In this document: piece after piece, positions 43,189 through 51,400 of the stretch
Layout of the letters: each line of letters begins with the position of its first letter
Position numbering within the stretch: the stretch's first letter is position 1
Assembly (NCBI GenBank): GCA_019414045.1
Contig: DXMW01000004.1
Span: 1-64,000 of the forward strand
Direction: 5' to 3'
Length of the DNA: 64,000 nt
From: Collinsella sp.
Lineage (GTDB): Bacteria; Actinomycetota; Coriobacteriia; Coriobacteriales; Coriobacteriaceae
The notes under the pieces: generated by a model
What the model saw: only the letters and a program-made list of their open reading frames with translations
The model's database searches: none
Told to the model about the DNA's origin: nothing
Program-made: the position numbers and the translations under genes

Positions 43189-43389
43189 GTGCATTTTTGC
43201 GAGTATTCTGCAATCGAAGGCTCCTGTATACCGTCGTTCGGGCAAAAATCCGTGCTTGTCGATGCTTTTCGCGAATAATAGGCGGTGTTATGGGCTGCTG
43301 GGTCTCTGGCTGCAGGGGTATTCGCTATCTAACGCCTCTGCTGCGGAGCCCAAAGCTCTTGGCTGTGCTGAATACTCCCAAAAATGCAC
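43189..43389. repeat. 201-bp non-coding unit with 24-bp terminal inverted repeats
   Basis: Ends at 43189-43212 and 43366-43389 match in 22 of 24 positions (containing GCATTTTTGCGAGTATTC). The inside has no gene. It looks like a MITE-like element or a long-range RNA stem in the 561-bp gap between ilvE and lemA. Confidence 0.6.
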
Positions 43390-43420
43390 GGCGCCTTGAG
43401 GGGGACCTTCGCGATAAGGG

Positions 43421-43459
43421 AAACCGCCCCGTCGAAGTATGCATTCGACGGGGCGGTTT
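43421..43459. terminator. Terminator of lemA (bidirectional)
   Basis: AAACCGCCCCGTCGAA and TTCGACGGGGCGGTTT form a perfect 16-bp stem around the loop GTATGCA, just past the lemA stop. Confidence 0.85.
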
Positions 43460-43495
43460 ATGCATATACCCGATTAAGGATACGCTGCGGATCTG

Positions 43496-44047
43496 TTAGA
43501 ACTTGACGGTCGGTGCCTGGCGGGCAGCTTCGGCGGCCTCGAAGCCCTGGCGCTCCTTAAACTGGAAGATGCCGGCAAAGATAACGGCCGGGAACGTCTG
43601 GATGGCGTTGTTGTAGCTAAGCACGCAGTCGTTGTAGCTCTGGCGCGCGTAGCTTACCTTGTTCTCGGTGTCTTCGAGCGTGGCTTGGAGCTGCGTAAAG
43701 TTGGTGTTCGCCTTAAGATCGGGGTAAGCCTCGGCCACGGCGAAGAGCTGGCGCAGGGCGCCGGTCAGCACGTTGTCGGCTTCCATCTTGGCTTCGGGCG
43801 TGGTAGCGCTCACGGCGGCGTTGCGCGCGTTGACCACGGCGGCAAGCGTGTCCTGCTCGTGTTTGGCATAGCCCTTGACGGTCTCGACTAGGTTAGGGAT
43901 CAGGTCGTTGCGGCGCTGCAGCTGCGTGTCGATGTTCTGCCAGGCGTTATCAATGCGATTGCGCTTGGTGACCATGTTGTTGTAGATGCCGGCGATGGCG
44001 CAGACAATCACAACGACAACAACGATACCGATGATGACGGGAATCAT
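43496..44047 (-). CDS. LemA family protein
   Basis: This 183-residue membrane protein has one N-terminal hydrophobic helix (IPVIIGIVVVVVIVCAIAGIY, shown in part here as residues 2-21), then an all-helical domain. NAWQNIDTQLQRRNDLIPNLVETVKGYA, YPDLKAN and NFTQLQATLEDTENKV are the family hallmarks. The function of LemA proteins is not established; they are often membrane-associated and linked with stress or metal homeostasis. CGGAGACACC precedes the ATG at 44047. It is divergent from the TetR gene. Confidence 0.93.
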   Translation of the reverse strand: MIPVIIGIVVVVVIVCAIAGIYNNMVTKRNRIDNAWQNIDTQLQRRNDLIPNLVETVKGYAKHEQDTLAAVVNARNAAVSATTPEAKMEADNVLTGALRQLFAVAEAYPDLKANTNFTQLQATLEDTENKVSYARQSYNDCVLSYNNAIQTFPAVIFAGIFQFKERQGFEAAEAARQAPTVKF

Positions 44048-44259
44048 GGTGTCTCCGTTTCGAATGGCCGCGGCGTCTTCCGCCGGCTGCCGTTGGTGTA
44101 ACGCTACTAGTATACCCGCAACCCTTGGCGATACCGAACTTTCCGGTAAGCGTTATGTTTCCACCAAGGTGAGGCCGTTCGCCAGGGAGTGGGCGATACA
44201 GGTGTAAGATATGCGACAGATTAGTGAACGCTGTCTTTTCCTTGAGGAGGGCGATACGT

Positions 44260-44844
44260 ATGGACCTTCGCATCAAGAAAACCTATCGGGCCCTGTTCGA
44301 GGCCTTTACTGAGCTGCTCGAAGAGCATCGGTTTGAGGACGTGACGGTTGCCATGCTGTGCGACCGCGCTATGATTCGTCGGACGACGTTCTACAAGCAC
44401 TTCCGCGACAAAAACGATTACTTTGCCTTCTATATCGATGAACTCATGTCGGGTCTGCCGCAAAAGCGGGCCGATGCGGATGGCGCGGAGGGCGCCGAGG
44501 ACGTGCGCGCGCTTCGCCACGAAGTGTTCGCCGATGCCATGGATCTGATTCTGGCGCATGAGCAGCTCATGGATAACATTTTGGCGAGCAGTATGTCGGG
44601 CATGCTGACCAGCATGATTTGCGACCGCATCGCGCGCTCCATACGCGGGCGCGTGATGAGCGCGCTTGACGAGGATGCGCTTGCGCCCGTATCGCTCGAG
44701 ACAACGTCTGAGTTTGTCGCCGGCGGCATTATTCGGCTCTTTACCATGTGGTGGGAATCGGGCCACGTGCTGGAGCGCCGATCCGAAATCGCCGACGTGG
44801 TCGATGCGCTGTTCGAGCGGACCATGACGCCGGTGAGTCACTAA
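44260..44844 (+). CDS. TetR-family transcriptional regulator
   Basis: This 194-residue regulator has the N-terminal helix-turn-helix FEDVTVAMLCDRAMIRRTTFYKHF and a TetR-like C-terminal ligand domain with the FVAGGIIRLFTMWWESG segment of the YcaN/DhaS-like group. TTGAGGAGGG precedes the ATG at 44260. The target is not evident: neighbours are lemA (divergent) and tRNA-Ser. Confidence 0.88.
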   Translation: MDLRIKKTYRALFEAFTELLEEHRFEDVTVAMLCDRAMIRRTTFYKHFRDKNDYFAFYIDELMSGLPQKRADADGAEGAEDVRALRHEVFADAMDLILAHEQLMDNILASSMSGMLTSMICDRIARSIRGRVMSALDEDALAPVSLETTSEFVAGGIIRLFTMWWESGHVLERRSEIADVVDALFERTMTPVSH

Positions 44845-44847
44845 GAG

Positions 44848-44937
44848 TGGCGGAGAGAGGGGGATTCGAACCCCCGGAACGCTCTCGCGCTCAACGGTTT
44901 TCAAGACCGCCGCATTCAACCGCTCTGCCATCTCTCC
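44848..44937 (-). tRNA. tRNA-Ser (anticodon UGA)
   Basis: The minus strand folds into a class II tRNA with a long variable arm (GAGCGCGAGAGCGTTC region). The anticodon loop CTTGAAA has anticodon TGA, the T arm contains GGTTCGAATCC, and the CCA is encoded. Acceptor GGAGAGA pairs with TCTCTCC. It reads UCA and related serine codons. Confidence 0.95.
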
Positions 44938-44988
44938 GTGAGTCGTAATGATAGCATCGTTTTGAATTTGCAACAGGGAAGGCGAACG

Positions 44989-46770
44989 ATGACGAGCACC
45001 GAAATCGACGAGAAGTTCATGCGCGAGGCGTTGGCGGAGGCGCGCGCCGCCGCGGCGGTGGGCGAGGTGCCCATCGGAGCCGTAGTGGTGCGCGACGGCG
45101 AGATCGTCGCGAGGGCGCACAATCGGCGCGAGCTCGACCAGGACCCTTCGGCGCATGCAGAGTTCGCGGCCCTGTGCGCCGCTGCCCAGGCGCTTGGCCG
45201 CTGGCGCCTTTCCGACTGTACGGTCTATGTGACGTTGGAACCCTGCTGCATGTGTGCGGGGCTTATGGTCAATGCGCGCGTGGGGCGCTGCGTGTATGGC
45301 GCGAGCGACGCCAAGGCGGGTGCGTTGGGCTCGTTGTACGATCTCAATGCCGATTCGCGCCTAAACCATCGGTTTCATGTGACCGCCGGCGTGTTGGCGG
45401 ATGAGTGTCGCGCGGTGCTGAGCAACTATTTTGCCGGTTTGCGCGGTGCGGATGGCGTCGGTTGCGGCTGCGGTGCAAACCTTGAGGCGCATGTTGCCCA
45501 CGCCGAGGCCCTTGCTGACGGCGAGGATCTTGCCGGCGAGACGCTCGACTTTGGTCCCGTGCAGCGCCGGCCTCGCCGTGTGCTGCTGGCGATTGATTCC
45601 TTTAAGGGCAGCGTTTCGAGTGCGCAGGCAGAGGAGGTCGTTGCCGAAGGCGTGCGCCGCGTGTGGCCCGATGCCCAAGTAAGCGCGCTGCCGCTGGCGG
45701 ATGGCGGTGAGGGAACGCTCGATGCCGTTGCCGCGTGCGGCGGTGAGATTGTGACCTGCGAGGTGGCAGGTCCCTTGGGCAAGTGCGTGGCTGCCCGGAT
45801 GCTGGTGGACGGCGAGCACGAGTCGGCTGTCGTTGAGATGGCCGAAGCCGCGGGCATCGGGTGCTCGCCGTGCACGGAGTCGGCGGCGTTGGCCGCTACG
45901 ACCTATGGCGTGGGCGAGCTGATGCTTCGTGCGGTTCGCGCGGGGGCGAGGACCCTATATATGGGACTGGGCGGCAGCGCCACCAACGACGGTGGCGCCG
46001 GCATGCTGCAAGCGCTGGGCGCGCGTCTTGTCGATGACCGTGGCTGCAATATCGCGCTGGGGCTCACGGGCCTTGAACACGTGGCGAGTATCGATTTGGC
46101 ACCGGCGCTTCGGGCACTGAATGGCGCGCGTGTCGTGGTGCTTTCCGATGTCGAGAATCCGCTCGTGGGGCGTCGCGGGGCGCTTGCGGTGTTTGGCGGG
46201 CAAAAGGGCCTGCCGACAGACGATGTCGAAGCGCTGGGCGGGTACGACGACTGGATGGTCGGTTACGGTCGCCTGCTCGATACGGCGATTGCCGAGGCAC
46301 GGGCTCAGGGGTTACTGCGCGTGCCCGAGGGTGCGCGGACGTTTGGCTCGGTGCTCGGCGTGCCCGGCGCCGGTGCCGCTGGCGGTCTGGGCGCCGCGCT
46401 GCTAGCGCTCGGTGCAGAGCTACATTCGGGCGTGGAGACGGTGCTTGATCTGATTGGGTTTGACGAGCGCGTGCGGGATGTCGATCTGGTCATAACGGGC
46501 GAGGGCAATATGGACGAGCAATCCGCCGCCGGCAAAGCGCCGGTGGGTGTGGCCCGCCGTGCCAAGCGCTATGGCAAGCCGGTGGTCGCCGTCGTGGGCG
46601 GTCGCGCTGACAACCTGGATGCGGTGTATGGGCAGGGCATCGACCTTGTACTGCCGATCTGTCGCAAGCCCATGGACCTGGAGCAGGCACTCGACCCGCA
46701 AGAAGCCACAACTAACCTCATCTGCGCCGGCGAGGCGGTCGCTCGATCCTACGACCTCGGTCGCCTCTAA
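44989..46770 (+). CDS. Fusion of tRNA adenosine deaminase (TadA) and glycerate kinase
   Basis: The 593-residue protein joins two enzymes. Residues 1-150 are a TadA-type deaminase with the catalytic HAE at 56-58 and zinc-binding PCCMC at 85-89; it would convert A34 to inosine in tRNA-Arg. Residues 197-593 are a complete GarK-type glycerate kinase, with AIDSFKGSVSSAQAEE, LPLADGGEGTLDA, GLGGSATNDGGAGML and TGEGNMDEQSAAGKAPVG. The 45-residue linker is rich in A, G and E. No stop, frameshift or internal ribosome binding site separates the halves. AGGGAAGG precedes the ATG at 44989. Both halves keep their key residues, so both are likely active. Confidence 0.9.
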   Translation: MTSTEIDEKFMREALAEARAAAAVGEVPIGAVVVRDGEIVARAHNRRELDQDPSAHAEFAALCAAAQALGRWRLSDCTVYVTLEPCCMCAGLMVNARVGRCVYGASDAKAGALGSLYDLNADSRLNHRFHVTAGVLADECRAVLSNYFAGLRGADGVGCGCGANLEAHVAHAEALADGEDLAGETLDFGPVQRRPRRVLLAIDSFKGSVSSAQAEEVVAEGVRRVWPDAQVSALPLADGGEGTLDAVAACGGEIVTCEVAGPLGKCVAARMLVDGEHESAVVEMAEAAGIGCSPCTESAALAATTYGVGELMLRAVRAGARTLYMGLGGSATNDGGAGMLQALGARLVDDRGCNIALGLTGLEHVASIDLAPALRALNGARVVVLSDVENPLVGRRGALAVFGGQKGLPTDDVEALGGYDDWMVGYGRLLDTAIAEARAQGLLRVPEGARTFGSVLGVPGAGAAGGLGAALLALGAELHSGVETVLDLIGFDERVRDVDLVITGEGNMDEQSAAGKAPVGVARRAKRYGKPVVAVVGGRADNLDAVYGQGIDLVLPICRKPMDLEQALDPQEATTNLICAGEAVARSYDLGRL

Positions 46771-46789
46771 AACCAATCCCTCCCCAATA

Positions 46790-46856
46790 ACTTGCGGTGA
46801 AATACGGAGTGTTTTTGCCTTTAAGGCGCCAATTCAGTCCGTATTCCACCGCAACT
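46790..46856. repeat. Composite hairpin after the TadA fusion gene
   Basis: The 19-nt arms (46790-46808 and 46838-46856) pair at 18 positions, with an inner GCC-TTTAA-GGC at 46818-46828. It may act as a terminator or mRNA-end structure. Confidence 0.7.
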
Positions 46857-46924
46857 TCGTGAATGGCCATCCGAGGCTGGTCGCCTTGTGCTTTGGGTCG
46901 GACCGTCTGCCATGAAATGCGGTA

Positions 46925-47051
46925 ATCTACTACGTTTAGCGGAACACCCTCGACCATCCCGGAATTTGTGAAATTAAAACCGCAGGTAGAAAGCTTGCCG
47001 ATTTTCGAAAAAGTCGGCTATGGTTGACCCCGCGGCCTAAACGTAGTAGAT
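46925..47051. repeat. Long-range inverted repeat with inner hairpin
   Basis: Perfect 15-nt arms contain CTACTACGTTTAG (46925-46939 and 47037-47051). Between them lies GCCGATTTTCGAAAAAGTCGGC as a strong hairpin (46997-47018, shown by its GCCGA/TCGGC ends). It sits in the 631-bp gap before the adhesin gene. The rest of the gap (47052-47401) is AT-rich, presumably the adhesin promoter region. Confidence 0.65.
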
Positions 47052-47401
47052 GGGCCCTTTCCGTGGCACAGCACCAGATCAGTCTTTTTGGGGCTAGAAA
47101 AACACCCGTAAAGGCATGTGAATCTGAACAATTCAATCCTGCGCCTTGTGGCGCTCGATGGTGCTGTCTAGGGATCGGAGGCTATGCACTTCAGGTGTTG
47201 ACGCCGCCATTGATGTGCCATTAGTAGATTGCTCTTCGTTCAGTTGTTCGCCAATTAATCCTGCCAATTAATTATCATTTCGGGCGAAGACGTGGATTAT
47301 CTCCATGATGGATCTCTTTGGGCATAATGTTGTCTTTAAACTGTCCTAATCAATAGATCGCTCTTGGGAAGAGAAGGCGACACCAGAGGGGGAGAAGGGA
47401 A

Positions 47402-48439
47402 TTGGAGAGGAAAGTTTTCGGCGGGGGGGGGCAGAGAGTCGTCGCTCTCTGTCTTGCGCTGGTTCTCGGCTTCGGATGTTTATCCGTTGGCGCGACGGCC
47501 GGTGTCGCATATGCGGCCACGGAATCGCGGGCTGCGTATACTGCGGAGGAGTTTGAGATCACCCAGGACGGCGTGACCTATTCGTGCGAGACCACGGATA
47601 AGGGCACGGCGGAAATCACATGTATTGTTGCCGACGACAGTGTGACCGTGGTGAGTGTGCCCAGCTCCATCGAGCATGGTGGCCAGACCTACAAAGTCAC
47701 CAAACTTTATTTCTCGTCTGGTATCGTGGCCGAGAATGTTGAGCAGCTGACGCTTCCCGACACGCTCGAAAACGTGCGCGGATGGTATTTCCGGAAGTTC
47801 GTAAAGGTCAAGGAGCTCCATATCCCTGGCTCCATCAAGAACTTCGGTTGCTCGCTGCAAAACGCTGGCTCGCTCGAAAAGCTCTATTTTGATGAGGGCG
47901 TCGAGGAGATTAGCGCCAACATGATGGTCAATGGCTGCAGCAGCCTTTCGGAGATCAATCTCCCCTCCACCCTCAAAATGATTTCGGGCTCGGGCGCCTT
48001 CGAGGGGGCTACGGCCCTCACAAGCATCGAGTTTCCAAAAGATGTCGCCTTCTCCGACACCATAACGGGCGTGTTCGAAGACTGCACGTCTCTGACAAGC
48101 GTGTCGTTGCCCGCTTCGGTTACCAAGATCCCCTCGCACATGTTTGACGGATGCACCTCTCTCACGTCCGTCACCGCGCTGAGCGAAATCGAGTCCATCG
48201 GGGATGGGGCGTTTCGGAATTGCTCGAGTTTAACCGGAATTGATTTCCCGGGCACATTGACGAGCATCGGATCCTCTGCTTTCCAGGGGTGTGCCAGCCT
48301 GGTGAGTGTGCCCAATCTAAGCAAGGTGACAAAGATGGGCTGGGGGGGCTTTTTACGAGTGCAAAAATCTGCAGGCGTCCGTGGATCTGTCCTCGCTTCA
48401 GAACATTCCGGGCTATGCGTTTTGCTACACGCCAGTTAA
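47402..48439 (+). CDS. Adhesin fragment 1: signal peptide and LRR repeats
   Basis: In the sequence as given, translation from TTG 47402 ends at 48439 after 345 residues. The last 30 residues (from about 48349) are out-of-frame nonsense. Removing one G from the G7 tract restores AFYECKNLQ, a perfect LRR_5 unit, and joins fragment 2. The signal peptide and about eight BspA-like repeats are intact, so as it stands this would be a short secreted LRR protein without a wall anchor. Confidence 0.8.
   Translation: MERKVFGGGGQRVVALCLALVLGFGCLSVGATAGVAYAATESRAAYTAEEFEITQDGVTYSCETTDKGTAEITCIVADDSVTVVSVPSSIEHGGQTYKVTKLYFSSGIVAENVEQLTLPDTLENVRGWYFRKFVKVKELHIPGSIKNFGCSLQNAGSLEKLYFDEGVEEISANMMVNGCSSLSEINLPSTLKMISGSGAFEGATALTSIEFPKDVAFSDTITGVFEDCTSLTSVSLPASVTKIPSHMFDGCTSLTSVTALSEIESIGDGAFRNCSSLTGIDFPGTLTSIGSSAFQGCASLVSVPNLSKVTKMGWGGFLRVQKSAGVRGSVLASEHSGLCVLLHAS
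47423..47431 (+). repeat. G9 homopolymer in the signal-peptide coding region
   Basis: Nine consecutive G encode three glycines at residues 8-10 of the adhesin. A change of one base would abolish translation of the whole protein, so this is a classic site for slipped-strand phase variation. Confidence 0.75.
48342..48348 (+). repeat. G7 homopolymer at the first frameshift
   Basis: Seven G occur where six are needed to keep the LRR frame. With six, the frame runs W-G-A-F-Y-E-C-K; with seven, it leaves the repeat at once. Confidence 0.8.
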
Positions 48440-51400
48440 GATCGCGGGGCTCTGCGACAGCCTGAAGAGCATTGGCGACTGGGCCTTTATCTGGAGCAAT
48501 GTTGCCGTCCAGTTCCCCGAGACGCTCGAGAAAATTGGCAACTACGCCTTTTTTAGCGGTACGTTGCCGGAGCAGCTTTCCATTCCAGATTCCGTGACTT
48601 CCGTTGGCACGGCAGCCTTCTCGGGCGTAGATGGCGTGAAGGATGTGACGATCGGGCGCGGCCTCACCAAAATACCCCTGGACATGTTTGACGGCAGCAC
48701 GGTTCAAAAGATCACGATCGAAAACAGCAGGGACGACATCACCGACTCGGAGAACCTCCCGTCCTCTGGCGTCGATATCGTCTACACGCGCGAGTCCATC
48801 GATGACGGCGTCGGCGATACCGTGAGCAATGACAGCACCAAGACCCTTCAGGAGCTGGTCAGCGAGGCCCCCAATGGCAAGGAGACCGTCATCAAGCTGG
48901 AAAAGCACGTGAAGCTCGGCTCCACGCTCACGATTCCTGCCAGGAAGATGATTAAGATCACGTCGGATGAGCCCTATACCATCTTGGCAAAGAAAAGCGG
49001 CTTCTCCGTACTGGTCAATGTTGCCGAGGGGGCATCCCTCGAGCTGTCGGGGAAAGTGTCCCTGAGTGGTCGCTACAACAAGGGCGCCATTATTTCTAGC
49101 AGGGGAGCGGTTGTGCTCTCTGACGAGGCCGTTGTGTGCGACGGCGCTGCGAACACCGTCAATACGGGTGTCATCGACGTGTCGGGAGACAAGGCTTCGC
49201 TTACCATGACGGGCGGCGTTATCGAGCAGTGCGAACTTAAGGACGCGTATTGCGGCGCTGTCCACGCGAAGGACGGCGCCCATGTTGTCATGAAGGGCGG
49301 CGTTATTCGTAAGAATCACGTGTCTTTCTCCACGGACGGCGATGGTAACTACCTTTCGTCTACCGGCATCATGCTGATGGGCGATGCCCACCTTGAGATG
49401 AGTAACGGCAGTATCGAGGATAACGCCGGCTATCAGGGCGGCGCGGTGGTCATGTACAGCGAGGCTCGTAACCAGAGAGCCTCCTTTGAGATGACCGGTG
49501 GTCAGCTTGTGCGCAACAGAGGCTATAAGCTTGGGAATCGAACTCCCTCCGGCGCAGTGCACGTCGAAGGGAATGCCGAGTTTACCCTCAAGGGCGGCAA
49601 GATCGAGGACAATATTGCGTATTCTGATGGCAAAGGCGGCGGAGTGTGCGTGGTCGATCGCGGCCTGCAGCAGGGTGGTAGGGACCGTACCGCTTTCACT
49701 ATGAAAGGTGGCTCCGTATCGGGTAACTCCGCTTCCGCCGGCGGAGGTGTCTATACCTATTCAGATGACGTCATCCTCAGTGCGGGCGAGATCAAGGACA
49801 ATGCTGCTCGGAATATGGGTGGCGGCGTATATAGCGAAGGCAACGAGTATCTCGTCTATAGCACGCTCCATATCGAAAACGCTCTCGTTGTTGATAACCA
49901 TGCGAAAAAGCAGGGCGGCGGCATGTGGTTCTGCCCGACCGGAGATGCCAAGGTCTACGTCCAGAACGGTGGCCTGATCGCCAGGAACTCGGCCGATGAG
50001 GCGGGAGACGACCTCGTCTTCACCGGCTTCAAAGACGCCAAATACAAACTGACCTTGGCCAACCGCGCTCCGGGCGGCGGAAAGGTCAGCTGGTACAGAG
50101 ACGGTGGGCTGTTTAACCCCGAAGGCACTTATGCGAAAACAAACACCGAAATCCCGCGATTCTCGCCCGGCGGTGGCAACGGCGAGCCCCTGTCCTTTAC
50201 CGACGCCACGCCGAACGTCGCGCTTAAATCTGTGATGAGCGAGGATGTGTATAACCTCGGCCGCGGTCAGACGTCGCTGACGATCTCTGGCAATACGGCC
50301 GAGCGGGGAGGCGGCATCGGCGCCAACGGCGGTGTCATCATCGGCAAGTCCGAGAACATCGACATTCCCATCAAAAAGGTCTGGGAGAACCCCAGGATTC
50401 CCCATCCTAATAAGGTCAAAGTAAATCTCAAGAACGGCGATACCGTCATCGATTCGATCACCTTGAGCGAGTCTGACGGCTGGGAGGGTGCCTTCTCCAA
50501 TCTGCCGCAGCGTGAGGCTTCCGGCTCCGTGATCGCCTACACTGTGGCCGAGGACCCCGTCGAGGGCTACGGCTCGAAGGTCACCGGCGACGCCGAGCGC
50601 GGCTTCACCGTGACCAACACCTCCACGGCCAAGGTCTCGGTGCCCGTCGAGAAGAAGTGGGTCGGCCCGGCGGCCGCCAAGGCCACCGTGCGCCTGCTCG
50701 CCGACGGGAAGGACACCGGCGAGTCGGCCGAGCTGTCGAAGTCCAATAGCTGGAAGCACTCCTTCGAGGGTCTGGCCAAGTACTCCAGGTCCGGCTCCGT
50801 GATCGCCTACACCGTGGCCGAGGACCCCGTCGAGGGCTACAGCTCTAAGGTCACCGGCGACGCCAAGGACGGCTTCACCGTGACCAACACTGTGAAGACG
50901 GGCGAGCTCGACGTCTCCAAGACCGTCGTGGCGCGCGAGGGCCTGGCGGTCGACGCGGACAAGATATTTAAGTTTGTGGTTGAGGCCACCGATGCCATGG
51001 GCCGCAAAGTATCCGGCACCTACGGTGACGCGACGTTCGAGGACGGCAAGGCGACCCTCAAGCTCAAAGATGGCCAGACGGCGAGGGTCACGGGGCTGCC
51101 CGCGGGAACTGCCTACACGGTGACCGAACGTGCCGCCGAGGGCTACACGACCGCGGTGAACGGAGCCGAGGGATCCAAGGCCGATGGCTCCATCTCGGCC
51201 GATCAGGTCGCCTCCGCTGCCTTCACCAACACCTTCGACCCCGCCCCCGCCACGGCGTCCGTCCCCGAGCTCACCAAGGTGCTCGCAGGAGGCCGCAAGC
51301 CCGGCCTCCAGGAGGGGGAGTTCACCTTCGAGCTCTCCCTCACCGACGGTGCGGGCAATGTCCTCGAGGGCTACCCAATCGAGGCGAAGAATGACAAGGA

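Noticed and set aside
43125..43499. Open frames on the plus strand between ilvE and lemA
   Set aside because: They run through a terminator and the 24-bp inverted repeats, have no ribosome binding site and no protein-like composition.
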